A program made the translations under genes and the position numbers. Below, piece after piece: positions 16,664-26,600 of a stretch of DNA of 64,000 nt. Source of the stretch: Dyella acidiphila (GTDB lineage Bacteria > Pseudomonadota > Gammaproteobacteria > Xanthomonadales > Rhodanobacteraceae); NCBI RefSeq assembly GCF_014863405.1, contig NZ_JACZZA010000004.1:62001-126000 (forward strand). The letters are read 5' to 3'. Numbering within the stretch: the first letter of the stretch is position 1; each line of letters opens with the position of its first letter. The notes beneath the pieces were generated by a model. The model was not told the origin of the DNA. It did not search any database and saw only the letters and a list, made by a program, of their open reading frames with translations.

Positions 16664-17650
16664 TTGTCTTCCGTGAGCGATCGCGCCGAGCCTCCCATGC
16701 ACGTGATGGCCGGCGTGTTGCGCGATGCGCAGGGCCGCGTGCTGCTGGCGCAGCGCCCGCCAGGCAAGCATCTGGCCGGCATGTGGGAATTTCCCGGCGG
16801 CAAGCTGGAGCCCGGTGAGCTGCCGCAGCATGCGCTGATGCGCGAATTGCACGAAGAACTCGGCATCCAGGTCGATCCGGCCGACGGCGCACCGCTGATT
16901 CGTGTGCCGTGGCGCTATGGCGAACGCGGCCTGCTGCTGGATGCCTGGCAATTCACGCACTGGCAGGGCGTACCGGTTTCGCTGGAAGGGCAGGCCCTGC
17001 AATGGATGCTGCCGACGGCGGTCGATCCGGCCGAACTCGCGCCGGCTGATCGCCCGATTCTGCAGGCGCTGTGCCTGCCTTCGATCTACGCCATTACGCC
17101 CGCCGATGTTGCGCCGGATCAACGGGAAAGCTGGCGCGCGCGGATTGAGCTGGCTCTTGCACAAGGCGTGCGCCTGATCCAGCTGCGGTTGCCGCATTGG
17201 CCGCTGCCGCAGGTGCGCGCGCTGGCCATGTCGCTGCAGGCAAGTGTCGTGCGCCATGGCGCGCATCTATTGCTCAATGGCGATATCGACGGTGCGCGTG
17301 AACTGGGTGCGGGCATGGGCGTGCATCTGCGTTCCGCGCAGCTCGAGGCCTTGCAGGCGCGTCCGCTGCCATGGGGGCAACGCGTGAGCTGCAGCTGTCA
17401 TACCGCCGCGGAGCTGGCCCGTGCGCTGGCGATCGGCGCCGATTTCGCCACGCTGTCGCCGGTGGCCGCTACAGCCAGCCATCCGGACGGTACGCCCTTG
17501 GGCTGGGCGGCTTTTCAGCAGCTGGCGGACGCGGCGAGCCTGCCGGTGTATGCCCTGGGCGGCGTGGCGCCGGCCCAGCTGGCGCTGGCCCGCGCGCATG
17601 CGGCGCAAGGGGTGGCGGGTATCCGCGCCTTTTGGCCGGACCTGGGCTGA
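16664..17650 (+). CDS. mutT: Nudix hydrolase (MutT) fused to a ThiE-like domain
   Basis: Up to 328 residues. Residues about 12-140 form a MutT domain with a complete Nudix box (GGKLEPGELPQHALMRELHE plus ELG), expected to hydrolyse 8-oxo-dGTP. Residues about 145-325 are thiamine-phosphate-synthase-like (YAITPADVAPD, GVRLIQLRLPHWPL, VYALGGVAPAQLALA). The fusion is known in gammaproteobacteria; the ThiE part is often thought inactive and here lacks an evident phosphate-binding Gly-Gly-Ser. The start is unclear: TTG 16664, GTG 16673 or ATG 16697 are all in frame and none has a strong ribosome site; 16697 matches other MutT N-termini best. Confidence 0.88.
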   Translation: MSSVSDRAEPPMHVMAGVLRDAQGRVLLAQRPPGKHLAGMWEFPGGKLEPGELPQHALMRELHEELGIQVDPADGAPLIRVPWRYGERGLLLDAWQFTHWQGVPVSLEGQALQWMLPTAVDPAELAPADRPILQALCLPSIYAITPADVAPDQRESWRARIELALAQGVRLIQLRLPHWPLPQVRALAMSLQASVVRHGAHLLLNGDIDGARELGAGMGVHLRSAQLEALQARPLPWGQRVSCSCHTAAELARALAIGADFATLSPVAATASHPDGTPLGWAAFQQLADAASLPVYALGGVAPAQLALARAHAAQGVAGIRAFWPDLG

Positions 17651-17688
17651 TGCTTGCCGATCCGCGGCTGCGGCAGTAGCGTGCGGCC

Positions 17689-17961
17689 ATGCGCATCATT
17701 TATCGAGCCCAGAACCTGATCGACGCCCATCTGGTGAAGGACGCGCTTGAAGCCGAGGAAGTGCCGGCATTTATTTCCGGCGAATACCTGACCGGCGGGG
17801 TGGGGCAGCTGCCGGCGCTGGATTACGTGGCGGTGCTGGTGCCCGAATCGAGCGTAGATATCGCCGAGCCGATCGTGCGCGAGATCGATCGCGCCCTTGC
17901 TGAAGCCCGGCAGGCGCTGCAGGAATACGACGGCGACAGCGGCGACCTGCTGCCGGCCTAG
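17689..17961 (+). CDS. DUF2007 small signal-transducing-like protein
   Basis: 90 residues, soluble. The pattern MRIIYRAQNLIDAHLVKDAL followed by an I-S-GEYL and a C-terminal helix matches DUF2007, a PII-like small domain of unknown function. It sits in the same direction as mutT and the DMT transporter with gaps of 38 and 105 bp. No catalytic residues are evident. Confidence 0.8.
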   Translation: MRIIYRAQNLIDAHLVKDALEAEEVPAFISGEYLTGGVGQLPALDYVAVLVPESSVDIAEPIVREIDRALAEARQALQEYDGDSGDLLPA

Positions 17962-18066
17962 CCATCGCGGAGTCTGCCGTGCGGCTTTGAGTACACTGCC
18001 GGTACCGCGCTCCCTGCGGTCGTCGCATGCCGATCATGGCGACGATCGCTCGCAAGGAAGTCCCCC

Positions 18067-19011
18067 ATGTCCGATCCCGTTACCGCGACGCCCGACGGCG
18101 CTCGCAGCGAAGCCTCACTGCGCCTTGCGCTGGTGCAGATGGTTGCCGGCGCCATGTTGCTGTCGAGCACCAGCCTGCTGGTGGTGTATGCGCATACGCC
18201 GCCGACCGTCTCGGCGTTCTACCGCATGCTGTTCGGCGGCGGCATGTTGCTGGTGTGGGTAGCGCTGCGCGGACGCTGGCAGCCTTTCACCTTGCGCGAC
18301 GTGGGTTGGGCCTTGCTGCCGGCGGCGGGCCTGGCGCTCGATCTGATCCAGTGGCATCGCAGCATCCTGTGGATCGGCCCAGGCATGGCCACCTTGCTGA
18401 CCAATTTCCAGGTGTTCCTGATGGTGCTGGCCGGCTTCGTGTTTTATCGCGAGCGGTTCGGGCGCTGGTTTGTGCCCGGCATGCTGCTGGCGATGGTCGG
18501 CCTATGGCTGCTGGTCGGTGCGCACTGGTCGGTATTCGATGCGCGGCATCGCCAGGGCGTGTGGCTGGGCCTGGGCAGCGGCGTGGCGTACACGGTGTAT
18601 CTGCTGAGCTTCCGGCAGGCGCTGAAAACCCATACACGTTTGTTGCCCGCGCAATTCCTTGGCCTGATGAGCCTGCTGTGCGCGTCGATGCTGTGGCTAT
18701 GGGGCATGGGCGAGGGCGACAGCTTCGCCTTGCGCGATGCGGAAAGCTGGAGCGCGCTGCTGGCGCTGGGATTCTTCGGGCAAGTGCTGGCCTGGCTGCT
18801 GGTGGTGCAGGCGATGCCGCGGCTGCCTGCGTCGCTGGTGGGGCTGTTGCTGCTGTTGCAGCCGGCTCTCGCCTTTGTGCTGGATGTGATCTTGCTCGGA
18901 CGCCCGACCACGCCCAGCGACTGGATCGGCCTGGCGCTGGCGCTGGCAGGTATCCTGTGCGGCGCGCTGCGGCCGGCCCGACGCGCTACCAAGACTGGAG
19001 TACATGCATGA
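18067..19011 (+). CDS. DMT superfamily (EamA) transporter
   Basis: 314 residues in two EamA repeats of about five helices each (LALVQMVAGAMLLSSTSLLV starts the first; GVWLGLGSGVAYTVYLLSF the second). The segment LTNFQVFLMVLAGFVFYRER is the typical end of EamA repeat one. Predicted inner-membrane drug/metabolite exporter, substrate unknown. Its stop overlaps the apt start as ATGA, so the two genes are translationally coupled, which hints at a nucleobase or related metabolite but does not show it. Confidence 0.87.
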   Translation: MSDPVTATPDGARSEASLRLALVQMVAGAMLLSSTSLLVVYAHTPPTVSAFYRMLFGGGMLLVWVALRGRWQPFTLRDVGWALLPAAGLALDLIQWHRSILWIGPGMATLLTNFQVFLMVLAGFVFYRERFGRWFVPGMLLAMVGLWLLVGAHWSVFDARHRQGVWLGLGSGVAYTVYLLSFRQALKTHTRLLPAQFLGLMSLLCASMLWLWGMGEGDSFALRDAESWSALLALGFFGQVLAWLLVVQAMPRLPASLVGLLLLLQPALAFVLDVILLGRPTTPSDWIGLALALAGILCGALRPARRATKTGVHA

Positions 19012-19526
19012 CATCGCTTGAAAACCTGATCCGCGCGGTACCGGATTTTCCGAAGCCGGGCGTGACCTTTCGTGACATCACGCCGCTGCTGGCCGACGGC
19101 GCCGCCTTCGCGCGCTGCATCGACGCCCTGGTCGAACCCTGGCAGGGCAGCGCCGTGCAGGCGGTATGCGGGGTCGAATCGCGCGGTTTTATCTTTGCGG
19201 CCGCCATGGCGCAGAAGCTGGGCGCCGGCTTTATTCCGCTGCGCAAGCCCGGCAAGCTGCCGCCGCCGGTCATGCATGCGGATTACCAGCTCGAATACGG
19301 CACCGACCGGCTGGAAGCGCGCGTGGATACGCTGCGCGCAGGCGAGCGCGTGGTGCTGGTCGACGATGTATTGGCCACCGGCGGCACCCTGGGTGCGGCG
19401 CGCAACCTGCTCGGGCAACTGGGGGCGGAACTGGTAGGCGCGTCGGTGGTGATCGAGCTGTTGGCGCTGCAGGGCAGGAAGCTGTGGCCGAAAAACGTTC
19501 CGCTGCATGCGTTGCTGCATTACTGA
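19008..19526 (+). CDS. apt: Adenine phosphoribosyltransferase
   Basis: 172 residues. Salvages adenine to AMP with PRPP. The start at 19008 (MTSLENLIRAVPDFPKPGV) matches the family and overlaps the preceding stop by four bases; longer in-frame starts run through the transporter gene in another frame. The PRPP loop VVLVDDVLATGGTLGA, the GVESRGFIF strand and RKPGKLP are all present. Confidence 0.96.
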   Translation: MTSLENLIRAVPDFPKPGVTFRDITPLLADGAAFARCIDALVEPWQGSAVQAVCGVESRGFIFAAAMAQKLGAGFIPLRKPGKLPPPVMHADYQLEYGTDRLEARVDTLRAGERVVLVDDVLATGGTLGAARNLLGQLGAELVGASVVIELLALQGRKLWPKNVPLHALLHY

Positions 19527-19624
19527 TGGCGTGGCCGGATTATCGTTTGGCCGTCCATACGTTCGAGGCGATGCGAGTGCCTCGAAATGCTTGCTCGATG
19601 TTCTGAATGATTGAAATTGCTCCA

Positions 19625-19654
19625 CCGTCATTCCGGCCTTCGCCGGAATGACGG
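19625..19654. repeat. GTCATTCC-type palindromic repeat between convergent genes
   Basis: CCGTCATTCCGGC, loop CTTC, GCCGGAATGACGG: a perfect 13-bp stem between apt and oxyR, which converge here. Related hairpins occur at 32927-32946 and 54781-54822. It may double as a terminator, although no T run follows. Confidence 0.75.
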
Positions 19655-19691
19655 CTAGGCGAATTGTTCGCTTTCGCCTGGCGTGCGGCGC

Positions 19692-20639
19692 TCAACTGAC
19701 ACGCCGGCGCTTGGTAGTAGCAACATGCGTCGCGCTGTGCGGATCGAGCAGATCGCGCGGCAGGCTCTTGAACACATCAGCCAGCTGCTTGAGAAAGCCG
19801 CCCATCGCCGAACTCTTGCGCCACACCATGGCGATCCGACGGCTCGGCGGATGGCCGCTGAATTCCACCAACTGCAGGTTCGGCGCCTGTGCAATCGGCG
19901 GTTTTACCGCCAGCGTGGGCAGCAAGGTGATGCCCACATTGGCGGCTACCATCTGGCGCAGTGTTTCCAGGCTGGTGGCGCGAAAGCCGCTCTTTTCGCC
20001 GGCGCCCGCCATATGGCACACCTCCAGCGCCTGATCGCGCAGGCAGTGGCCGTCTTCCAGCAGCAACAGGCTCTGGTCGGACAGATCGTTGAGCTTCAGC
20101 TGCGGACGCTTGGCCAGCGGATGCGATTGCGGTACTGCCAGCACGAAGGGTTCTTCGAACAGAAACTCGGTGTGCAGGCTGTCGTCGTGCAGCGGCAGCG
20201 CCACGATGCAGGCATCGAGCTTGCCTTCACGCAGGCGGTGCAGCACGGTTTCGGTTTTTTCTTCCACCAGCAGCAGTTCCAGCCGCGGGAAGCGCTCGCG
20301 TACCAGCGGCACCACATGCGGCAGCAGATACGGGCCGAGGGTGGGGAAGATGCCCAGTCGCACCGTGCCCGATTCCGGATCCACCGTGCGCCGCGCAATG
20401 CCCTTGATCTGCTCGATCTCGTTCAGCACTTCGCGGGCGCGATGCGCGATCTCGCGCCCCACCTCGGTCAGCAGCACTTTGCGCGGTGTGCGCTCCACCA
20501 GCGCCACCCCCAGTTCGTCCTCCAGTTTCTTGATCTGGGTGGACAGCGTGGGCTGGCTGACGAAGCAGGCCTCGGCAGCGCGTCCGAAGTGCCGATGCTC
20601 GGCCAGGGACACCAGGTAGTGCAGGTCGCGCAGGTTCAT
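19692..20639 (-). CDS. oxyR: Peroxide-sensing LysR-type regulator OxyR
   Basis: 315 residues. An N-terminal winged helix (RDLHYLVSLAEHRHFGRAAE) is followed by the LysR effector domain. Cys199 and Cys208 (GHCLRDQALEVC) sit at the same residue numbers as the E. coli disulfide pair, so this is a peroxide sensor that activates catalase and alkyl hydroperoxide reductase genes. Unlike in Xanthomonas, no ahpCF is adjacent in this window. A box matching the OxyR core lies just upstream, pointing to autoregulation. Confidence 0.95.
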   Translation of the reverse strand: MNLRDLHYLVSLAEHRHFGRAAEACFVSQPTLSTQIKKLEDELGVALVERTPRKVLLTEVGREIAHRAREVLNEIEQIKGIARRTVDPESGTVRLGIFPTLGPYLLPHVVPLVRERFPRLELLLVEEKTETVLHRLREGKLDACIVALPLHDDSLHTEFLFEEPFVLAVPQSHPLAKRPQLKLNDLSDQSLLLLEDGHCLRDQALEVCHMAGAGEKSGFRATSLETLRQMVAANVGITLLPTLAVKPPIAQAPNLQLVEFSGHPPSRRIAMVWRKSSAMGGFLKQLADVFKSLPRDLLDPHSATHVATTKRRRVS

Positions 20640-20661
20640 GGCTCTCCCGCAAAAGGGGTTG

Positions 20662-20676
20662 ATAGAAATTCTCTAT
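20662..20676 (-). promoter_or_regulatory. OxyR-type operator (ATAG-N7-CTAT)
   Basis: ATAG (20662-20665) and CTAT (20673-20676) are separated by seven bases, the core half of the OxyR site; the flanking A and T extend the inverted arms to five. It lies 22 bp before the oxyR start and just downstream of the proposed -10, the geometry of autorepression. The second ATAG-N7-CTAT half expected next to it is poorly conserved. Confidence 0.55.
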
Positions 20677-20679
20677 GGA

Positions 20680-20707
20680 TATCTATGGTAAGGATCGATT
20701 TTGACAA
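20680..20707 (-). promoter_or_regulatory. Probable sigma70 promoter of oxyR
   Basis: Read on the minus strand: TTGTCA (20707 to 20702) as -35 and TAGATA (20685 to 20680) as -10 with a 16-bp spacer. Transcription would begin near 20673, inside the OxyR-type box. Confidence 0.45.
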
Positions 20708-20721
20708 TGCAAGCCTTGCAT
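20707..20721. promoter_or_regulatory. Perfect 15-nt palindrome between oxyR and the aminopeptidase gene
   Basis: ATGCAAG, C, CTTGCAT: seven-base perfect arms around one base, touching the oxyR -35. It could be an operator for either divergent gene. No known regulator motif is recognised. Confidence 0.3.
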
Positions 20722-20835
20722 CGCCCATGCGCACCTGTGTAGGGCGCTGCCTTCGGACTATTCCTTCTGGCACTGGGGGGTAAGTTCTGCGTCAGCTAGC
20801 GTCGGTCGTTTTGAACACCACCTGCGAGGCTCGCT

Positions 20836-23514
20836 ATGCACCGTCTTGTATCCACCATCGCCTTGACCGCATTGGCGGCCTGCTGCACGGCGGCCTTCGC
20901 CGCCACCCCGAACGACCAGGCGCCGCACGGCCGCCTGCCGGCCTGGGCAGTGCCGCAGTCCTACCAGCTGAGCTTCCGGGTCGATCCGTCGCAGGCGCAG
21001 TTCACCGGCACCACCACCATCAAGGTCGCGCTGAAAGCCGCCGCCGACCATGTATGGCTGGACGGCAACGGCCTGGTGGTCAGCAAGGTGGCCGTGACCG
21101 GTGCCGACGGCAAGACGCTCGACGGCAAGTACGTGGCCGTCTCGCCGAAGGAAGGCGTCTCGCGCATCGATTTCGGCAGCGTGCTGAAGCCGCAGCTGCT
21201 GACCCTCACCATCGACTACAGCGCGCCCTTCAACGAGCAGCTGCAGGGCCTGTACAAGGTCAGCCGCGCCGGCGTGCCGTATGCGATGACGCAGATGGAG
21301 CCGATCAGCGCGCGCTTTGCCTTCCCCGGCTTCGACGAGCCGGGCTTCAAGACGCCTTACGACATCACGCTGACCATCCCCAACAGCCAGGTCGGCGTGG
21401 CCAATACGCGGCAGATCAGCGAGACCGCGGCGGGCGACGGCTTCAAGACGCTGAAGTTTGAACAGACGCGTCCGCTGCCGACCTATCTGGTGGCGTTTGC
21501 AGTGGGCCCGTGGGATATCGCCAAGGGACCGGACATTTCGCCCGACGACTTCCGCAAAGATGCGATCACCCTGCGCGGCGTCGCCGCCACCGGCGAAGCG
21601 CATCGCATGCAGCACGTGCTGAGCGAAACGCCGAGCATCATCCATACGCTGGAAAACTACTACGGCTTCGGCTATCCGTTCGGCAAGCTTGACCTGCTTG
21701 CCGCGCCGGACTTCTCCGCCGGCGCGATGGAAAACCCCGGCCTGGTCACCTTCCGCGACTGGCTGCTGCTGCTCGATCCGGATTCGCCGGAACAGTACGT
21801 GCGCGGCTCGTTCAACGTGACTGCGCATGAGCTGGCGCACCAGTGGACCGGCGACACGGTGACGCTGGCATGGTGGGACGACATCTGGCTCAACGAAGCC
21901 TTCGCCACCTGGATGCAGCAGAAGGTCACCATGAAGGTGCATCCGGAATACCGCGCCGACCTCGACCGCATCAGCGGCGCCGAAGGCGCGATGCGCAATG
22001 ACAGCCTCAACAGCGCGCGCAAGATCCGTCAGCCGATCACCGGCAACGGCGATATCGAAACCGCCTTCGACGGCATCACCTACCAGAAGGGTGCGGCGGT
22101 GATCGGCATGTTCGAAGGCTATGTCGGCGAAGACACCTTCCAGCAGGGCATGCGCAGCTATATCCAGGCGCACAAGTTCGGCAATGCCACGGCCAAGGAC
22201 CTGGTCGGCTCGATCGCCACGGCGGCGCATCAGGGCGATGCGTTCAAGCATGCGTTCAACAGCTTCCTCGATCAGTCCGGCGTGCCCTACGTGCAGGCCA
22301 AGGTCGAACAGAAGAACGGCAAGACCGAGGTGCAGCTCAGCCAGAGCCGCTATCTGCCGCTGGGCAGCACCGGCGACATGGGTCGCGTGTGGGGCATCCC
22401 GGTGTGCGTGCGCTACGCCAGCACGGCCGGCGCCAAGAGCAGCTGCATGATGCTCGACAAGGCCACCGGCAGCATGACCCTGGCCGATGCTGCGCCTTCC
22501 GCCTGGGTGATGCCGAACGCCGATGCGCGCGGCTATTACCGCTTCAGCCTGGACAAGGCCGGCTGGACCAACCTGGCGCAGCACGTGGACAGCTTGAGCA
22601 ACGGCGAGCAGCTCGCCTATGCCGACAGCGTCGACGCCGGTTTCCGCAAGGGCGAGTGGACCGCTGCCGAAGCGATGGCCGCCTTGCAGCCGCTGACCAA
22701 GGTCAACGTCGGCGAAGTGGCCGTGGCGCCGCTGTCCACGCTGGAATGGATCTATCGCTACGAAGCCACCAACGATGCGCAGCGCGCCAAGGTGGTCGAG
22801 TGGGTGAAGGCTGCTTATCTGCCGCGCATGCAGCAGCTGGGTTATCAGCGCAAGGCCGGCGAGCTCAGCGCCGATACGCTGCTGCGTACCCAGCTGGCTG
22901 CCGCGCTGGCGTTGAACTTCAAGGTGCCGGAAGTGCGCGCGGCCCTGCTGACGCAGGGTGATGCGGCGCTGGCGAAGAAGGCCGATGGTCATTTGAACCT
23001 GCAGGCGGCCGATCCCGACCTGCTCGGCGTCGCCCTGGGCGTGGCCGTGCAGGAACGTGGCAAGCCGGCGGTGGATGCGCTGATCGCCGAACTGCCGCAG
23101 ACCACCAGCCCGGATCTGCGCAATGCCATGCTCGAAGGCTTGAGCAATGTCGAGCAGCCGGCGCAGGCCGATCAGGTACGCGACTTCGCCCTTACCAAGG
23201 ACGTGAAGGTGGGCGAGATGGCGATGATCCTGCGCGGTGGCCAGGAAACCACCGAGTCGCGCAATAGCTTGTGGCAGTGGTTCACCGCGCACGATGCGCA
23301 GGTGCTGGGCCGCACCGGCAGCTTCGCCAGCGGCATGCTGCCGCGGCTGGTGGGTGGCGGCAGCTGCTCCACCGCCGAGGCCGACCGCCTGCAGGCGTAT
23401 TTCACCCCGCGCCTGAAGGACATCGCCGGATCCGATCGCGGCCTGGCGCAGACGCGCGAGCAGACCGTGCTGTGCGCGGCGCTCAAGGCCAAGCAGGATC
23501 CTTCGAAGATCTAA
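20836..23514 (+). CDS. Exported M1 family zinc aminopeptidase
   Basis: 892 residues. Signal peptide MHRLVSTIALTALAACCTAA ends near AFAAT. The N-terminal beta domain is followed by the exopeptidase motif GAMENPGL and the zinc site HELAHQWTGDTVTL (HExxH at 331-335) with the second-shell WLNEAFATW; the remainder is an ERAP1-like helical C-terminal domain. It removes N-terminal amino acids from peptides in the periplasm. Single gene, divergent from oxyR, ended by a strong terminator. Confidence 0.94.
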   Translation: MHRLVSTIALTALAACCTAAFAATPNDQAPHGRLPAWAVPQSYQLSFRVDPSQAQFTGTTTIKVALKAAADHVWLDGNGLVVSKVAVTGADGKTLDGKYVAVSPKEGVSRIDFGSVLKPQLLTLTIDYSAPFNEQLQGLYKVSRAGVPYAMTQMEPISARFAFPGFDEPGFKTPYDITLTIPNSQVGVANTRQISETAAGDGFKTLKFEQTRPLPTYLVAFAVGPWDIAKGPDISPDDFRKDAITLRGVAATGEAHRMQHVLSETPSIIHTLENYYGFGYPFGKLDLLAAPDFSAGAMENPGLVTFRDWLLLLDPDSPEQYVRGSFNVTAHELAHQWTGDTVTLAWWDDIWLNEAFATWMQQKVTMKVHPEYRADLDRISGAEGAMRNDSLNSARKIRQPITGNGDIETAFDGITYQKGAAVIGMFEGYVGEDTFQQGMRSYIQAHKFGNATAKDLVGSIATAAHQGDAFKHAFNSFLDQSGVPYVQAKVEQKNGKTEVQLSQSRYLPLGSTGDMGRVWGIPVCVRYASTAGAKSSCMMLDKATGSMTLADAAPSAWVMPNADARGYYRFSLDKAGWTNLAQHVDSLSNGEQLAYADSVDAGFRKGEWTAAEAMAALQPLTKVNVGEVAVAPLSTLEWIYRYEATNDAQRAKVVEWVKAAYLPRMQQLGYQRKAGELSADTLLRTQLAAALALNFKVPEVRAALLTQGDAALAKKADGHLNLQAADPDLLGVALGVAVQERGKPAVDALIAELPQTTSPDLRNAMLEGLSNVEQPAQADQVRDFALTKDVKVGEMAMILRGGQETTESRNSLWQWFTAHDAQVLGRTGSFASGMLPRLVGGGSCSTAEADRLQAYFTPRLKDIAGSDRGLAQTREQTVLCAALKAKQDPSKI

Positions 23515-23530
23515 GCGCGGCAGCTCCACC

Positions 23531-23566
23531 AGCGCCGGACGGCTACCGCCGTCCGGCGCTTTTTTA
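23531..23566 (+). terminator. Rho-independent terminator after the M1 aminopeptidase gene
   Basis: AGCGCCGGACGG and CCGTCCGGCGCT form a 12-bp stem around a short loop (CTACCG region), followed by six T. Confidence 0.94.
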
Positions 23567-23640
23567 TGCGCCTGGGCAAGTCTTTCCAGCGCGGCGATTC
23601 CATCTAAACTGCCCCCAACGCCGACTTGGGGGAAAGCCGC

Positions 23641-26600
23641 ATGCGTCGATGGATAGGGATGTTCGCTTTGCTGTGGCTGGCGCTGCCGGTAATGGCGCAG
23701 GAGGTACCGGCAGCCCTGCACGACTGGCAGGACTGGGTGCTGCACGATGTGCCCGAGCACGCCTGTCCGTTCCTGGCCAACCGCAATCCCGGTGTCGGCA
23801 ATAACCAGTGCATCTGGGCCAGTCGGCTGGCGCTGCAGGCCGACAAGGACGGCGGCCACTTCAGCCTCGGCGTGCATGTAGATGCCGCCGGCTGGGTCGG
23901 CATACCAGGCGACGAACATGCCTGGCCGCAGCAAGTGCAGGTGAACGACAAGGCCATGCCGGTGCTGGCGCACGAAAGCCAGCCTGCGCTGTGGCTGGAG
24001 CCGGGCGACTACACCGTGCGCGGCAACCTGCCGTGGGATACGCGGCCGGCGCGCCTGCGTGTGCCGATGAGCATCGGCCTGGTCGCACTCAGCCTGGACG
24101 GCCAAGCGGTGGATCACGTCGAGCGCAGCGGCGATCAGCTCACGCTGGGCGAGGCCGCCGCCGCGCAACGCCAGGCCGATGCGCTGTCGATACGCGTGTA
24201 CCGGCATCTGGCCGATGGCATGCCGGCGATGCTCGACACGCAGCTGCAGTTGAACGTCACCGGCAGTTCGCGCGAGCAGGTGCTGGGCCCGGCTTTGCCC
24301 AAGGGCTTTGTCGCCACCGCCTTGAACAGCGATCTGCCGGCGCAGCTCGATGCAGACGGAAAATTGCGCGTGCAGCTGCGCCCCGGGCAATGGAACGTGC
24401 AGTTGTCGGCGCGCAGCGTGGATACCTTGCAGCAGGTATCGCTCAATCTGCCGCCGCAACCGTGGCCGCAGCAGGAAATCTGGAGCTATTCGGACGACCA
24501 GGAACTGCGCAGCACGCATGTCGACGGTCGCGCCACCGACGCCGCGCAAGCCGGCGTGCCGTCGGACTGGAGCAGTCTGCCGGCCTACGTGCTCGATGCC
24601 GGCAATGGCCTCAACGTGGAGCAGGGCGTACGCGGCAATGAAGGCAGTGCCGCCGACCAACTGCAATTGCAGCGGCAGATCTGGCTGGATTTCGACGGCC
24701 AGGGCTTGAGCATCAGCGATCACCTCACCGGCACGCTGCAACATCGCCTGCGCCTGGATGTGGCCAGTCCGTGGCAGTTGCAGCGTGCGTCGCAGGGCGA
24801 GCAGCCCTTGCTGGTCACCCAGCCGGATCCGCAGCATAGCGGCGTGGAATTGCGCGGCAAGGAGCTGGACCTGCAGGCCGGCCTGCGCATTGCCGACCGC
24901 AGCGGCAGTCTGCCCAGCACCGGCTGGCTAACACCGCTGGAACACATCGATGCCACCTTGCATCTGCCGTATGGCTATCGGTTGATCGGTGCGAGCGGCG
25001 TGGATCGTTCGCCCGATTCGTGGATCGCGCAGTGGAGCTTGCTGGATCTATTCGTGGTGGCCTTGATCGCGCTGTTGGCCGGGCGTCTGCTTGGCTGGCG
25101 CTGGGCACTGGTGGCCGTGGTGTTTCTGGTGCTGTCGCAACACGAAGGTGGCGCGCCGCGCTGGACGCTGGGCTTGGCGCTGGCTTTAGGGCTGCTGAAA
25201 AAAGCCTTGCCGCAAGGACGACTGGAGCGCGCGGCACAGCTGGTTGCGGCGGCGATGCTGGCGCTGGCCGTGCTGTGGACACTGCCCTTCGCATTGACGC
25301 AATTGCAAAGCGCCCTGCATCCGCAACTGGAAACATCCGGCGGTACGTCGATGGTTGATTTCATCGAGCCGATGATGGACGCAAAGCAGGAAGTGAAACC
25401 GCAGCCGCAGGTGATGCAGCAAGCTGCACCGGCTCCGCCTGCGCCGCCCGCCGCGCCGGCACCGGTCATGCAGGAGGCATCGTCCGCCGCGGCGCCGGCA
25501 AACCGTCAAGCACCGGCAGACATGGTGCTCAGTGCCAGCATCATCGGCGGGCGCCCGCCGGCGAACGACAACGACACGCGCAGCGTGATCCAGGCTGGTG
25601 CAGGCGAACCGTCATGGGATGTCGGCAACAACTATGCGTTGAGCTGGTCCGGTCCGATCACGGCCGAACAAAGCATGCGCCTGGTGATCGCGCCCGCATG
25701 GCTGGTGCGCTGGCTGCGCGTGATCATGCTGGCGCTGCTGGTTGTGCTGCTGGGACGCATGGTGCAGAACCTGCTCAGGCCGCTGCAGCCGTCGTGGCGC
25801 GGCTGGTGGCCGGGACGCGGTACGGCGGCCTTGCTGGCGATCGCCTGCCTGCCGCATCTGGCGCACGCACAGGCGACCCCGAACCCGACCCTGCTGAGCC
25901 AGTTGCAGGCGCGCCTTACCGAGGCACCGAAATGCACGCCCGACTGCGCCGTGGTGGCCAACGCCACCGTGCAGGCCAAGGACGACCAGATCAGCCTGGA
26001 TCTGGAAGTGCATGTCGGCGCCACGGTGGCGCTGCCCATGCCTTCCACCGACGGCGGTATGCAGATGGCCGGCATCAGCGTGGACAACAACGCCAATGCT
26101 TCGATCGGCCGCTTCGAAGGCCAGCTGGTGACGCGGCTGGCGCCGGGCGTGCATCACCTCAGTTTCAGCTATCGCGTAAAACCGGTCGACAGCACCACGC
26201 TGAACTTCACCTTGCGTCCGCAGCGGATTGCCTTCAGCGGTCAGGGCTGGTCGATGGACGGCAGCGATGCCGGACGCATGCTCGGCGACAGCATCACCTT
26301 CAATCGCGTGAAAACCGCCAGCGACGGCCAGCAGGCACCGTTGCCGCAGCAGGCTTTTCCACCTTATGTGCGGTTGACCCGCATGCTGCAGTTGGGCGTG
26401 GACTGGAGCGTGATCAACACGGTCGAACGGATTGCGCCCAGCACCGGCGGCTTCACGCTGGAGCTGCCCTTGCTAGCCGGCGAACATCCGCTGGGCGACA
26501 ACGTGCGCGTGCAGAACGGACGCATCAGCGTGACCTTCAATGCCGGGCAGAACACCGCATCGTGGACCAGCCGGCTGGAGCATGCCGACAATCTGTCGCT

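Noticed and set aside
20758-24837. A 1359-codon open frame on the minus strand opposite the M1 aminopeptidase and the large envelope gene
   Set aside because: It is low-complexity His/Arg/Gln/Ala-rich, has no recognisable domain, and runs antisense to two well-supported genes. Long antisense frames are expected in GC-rich DNA.
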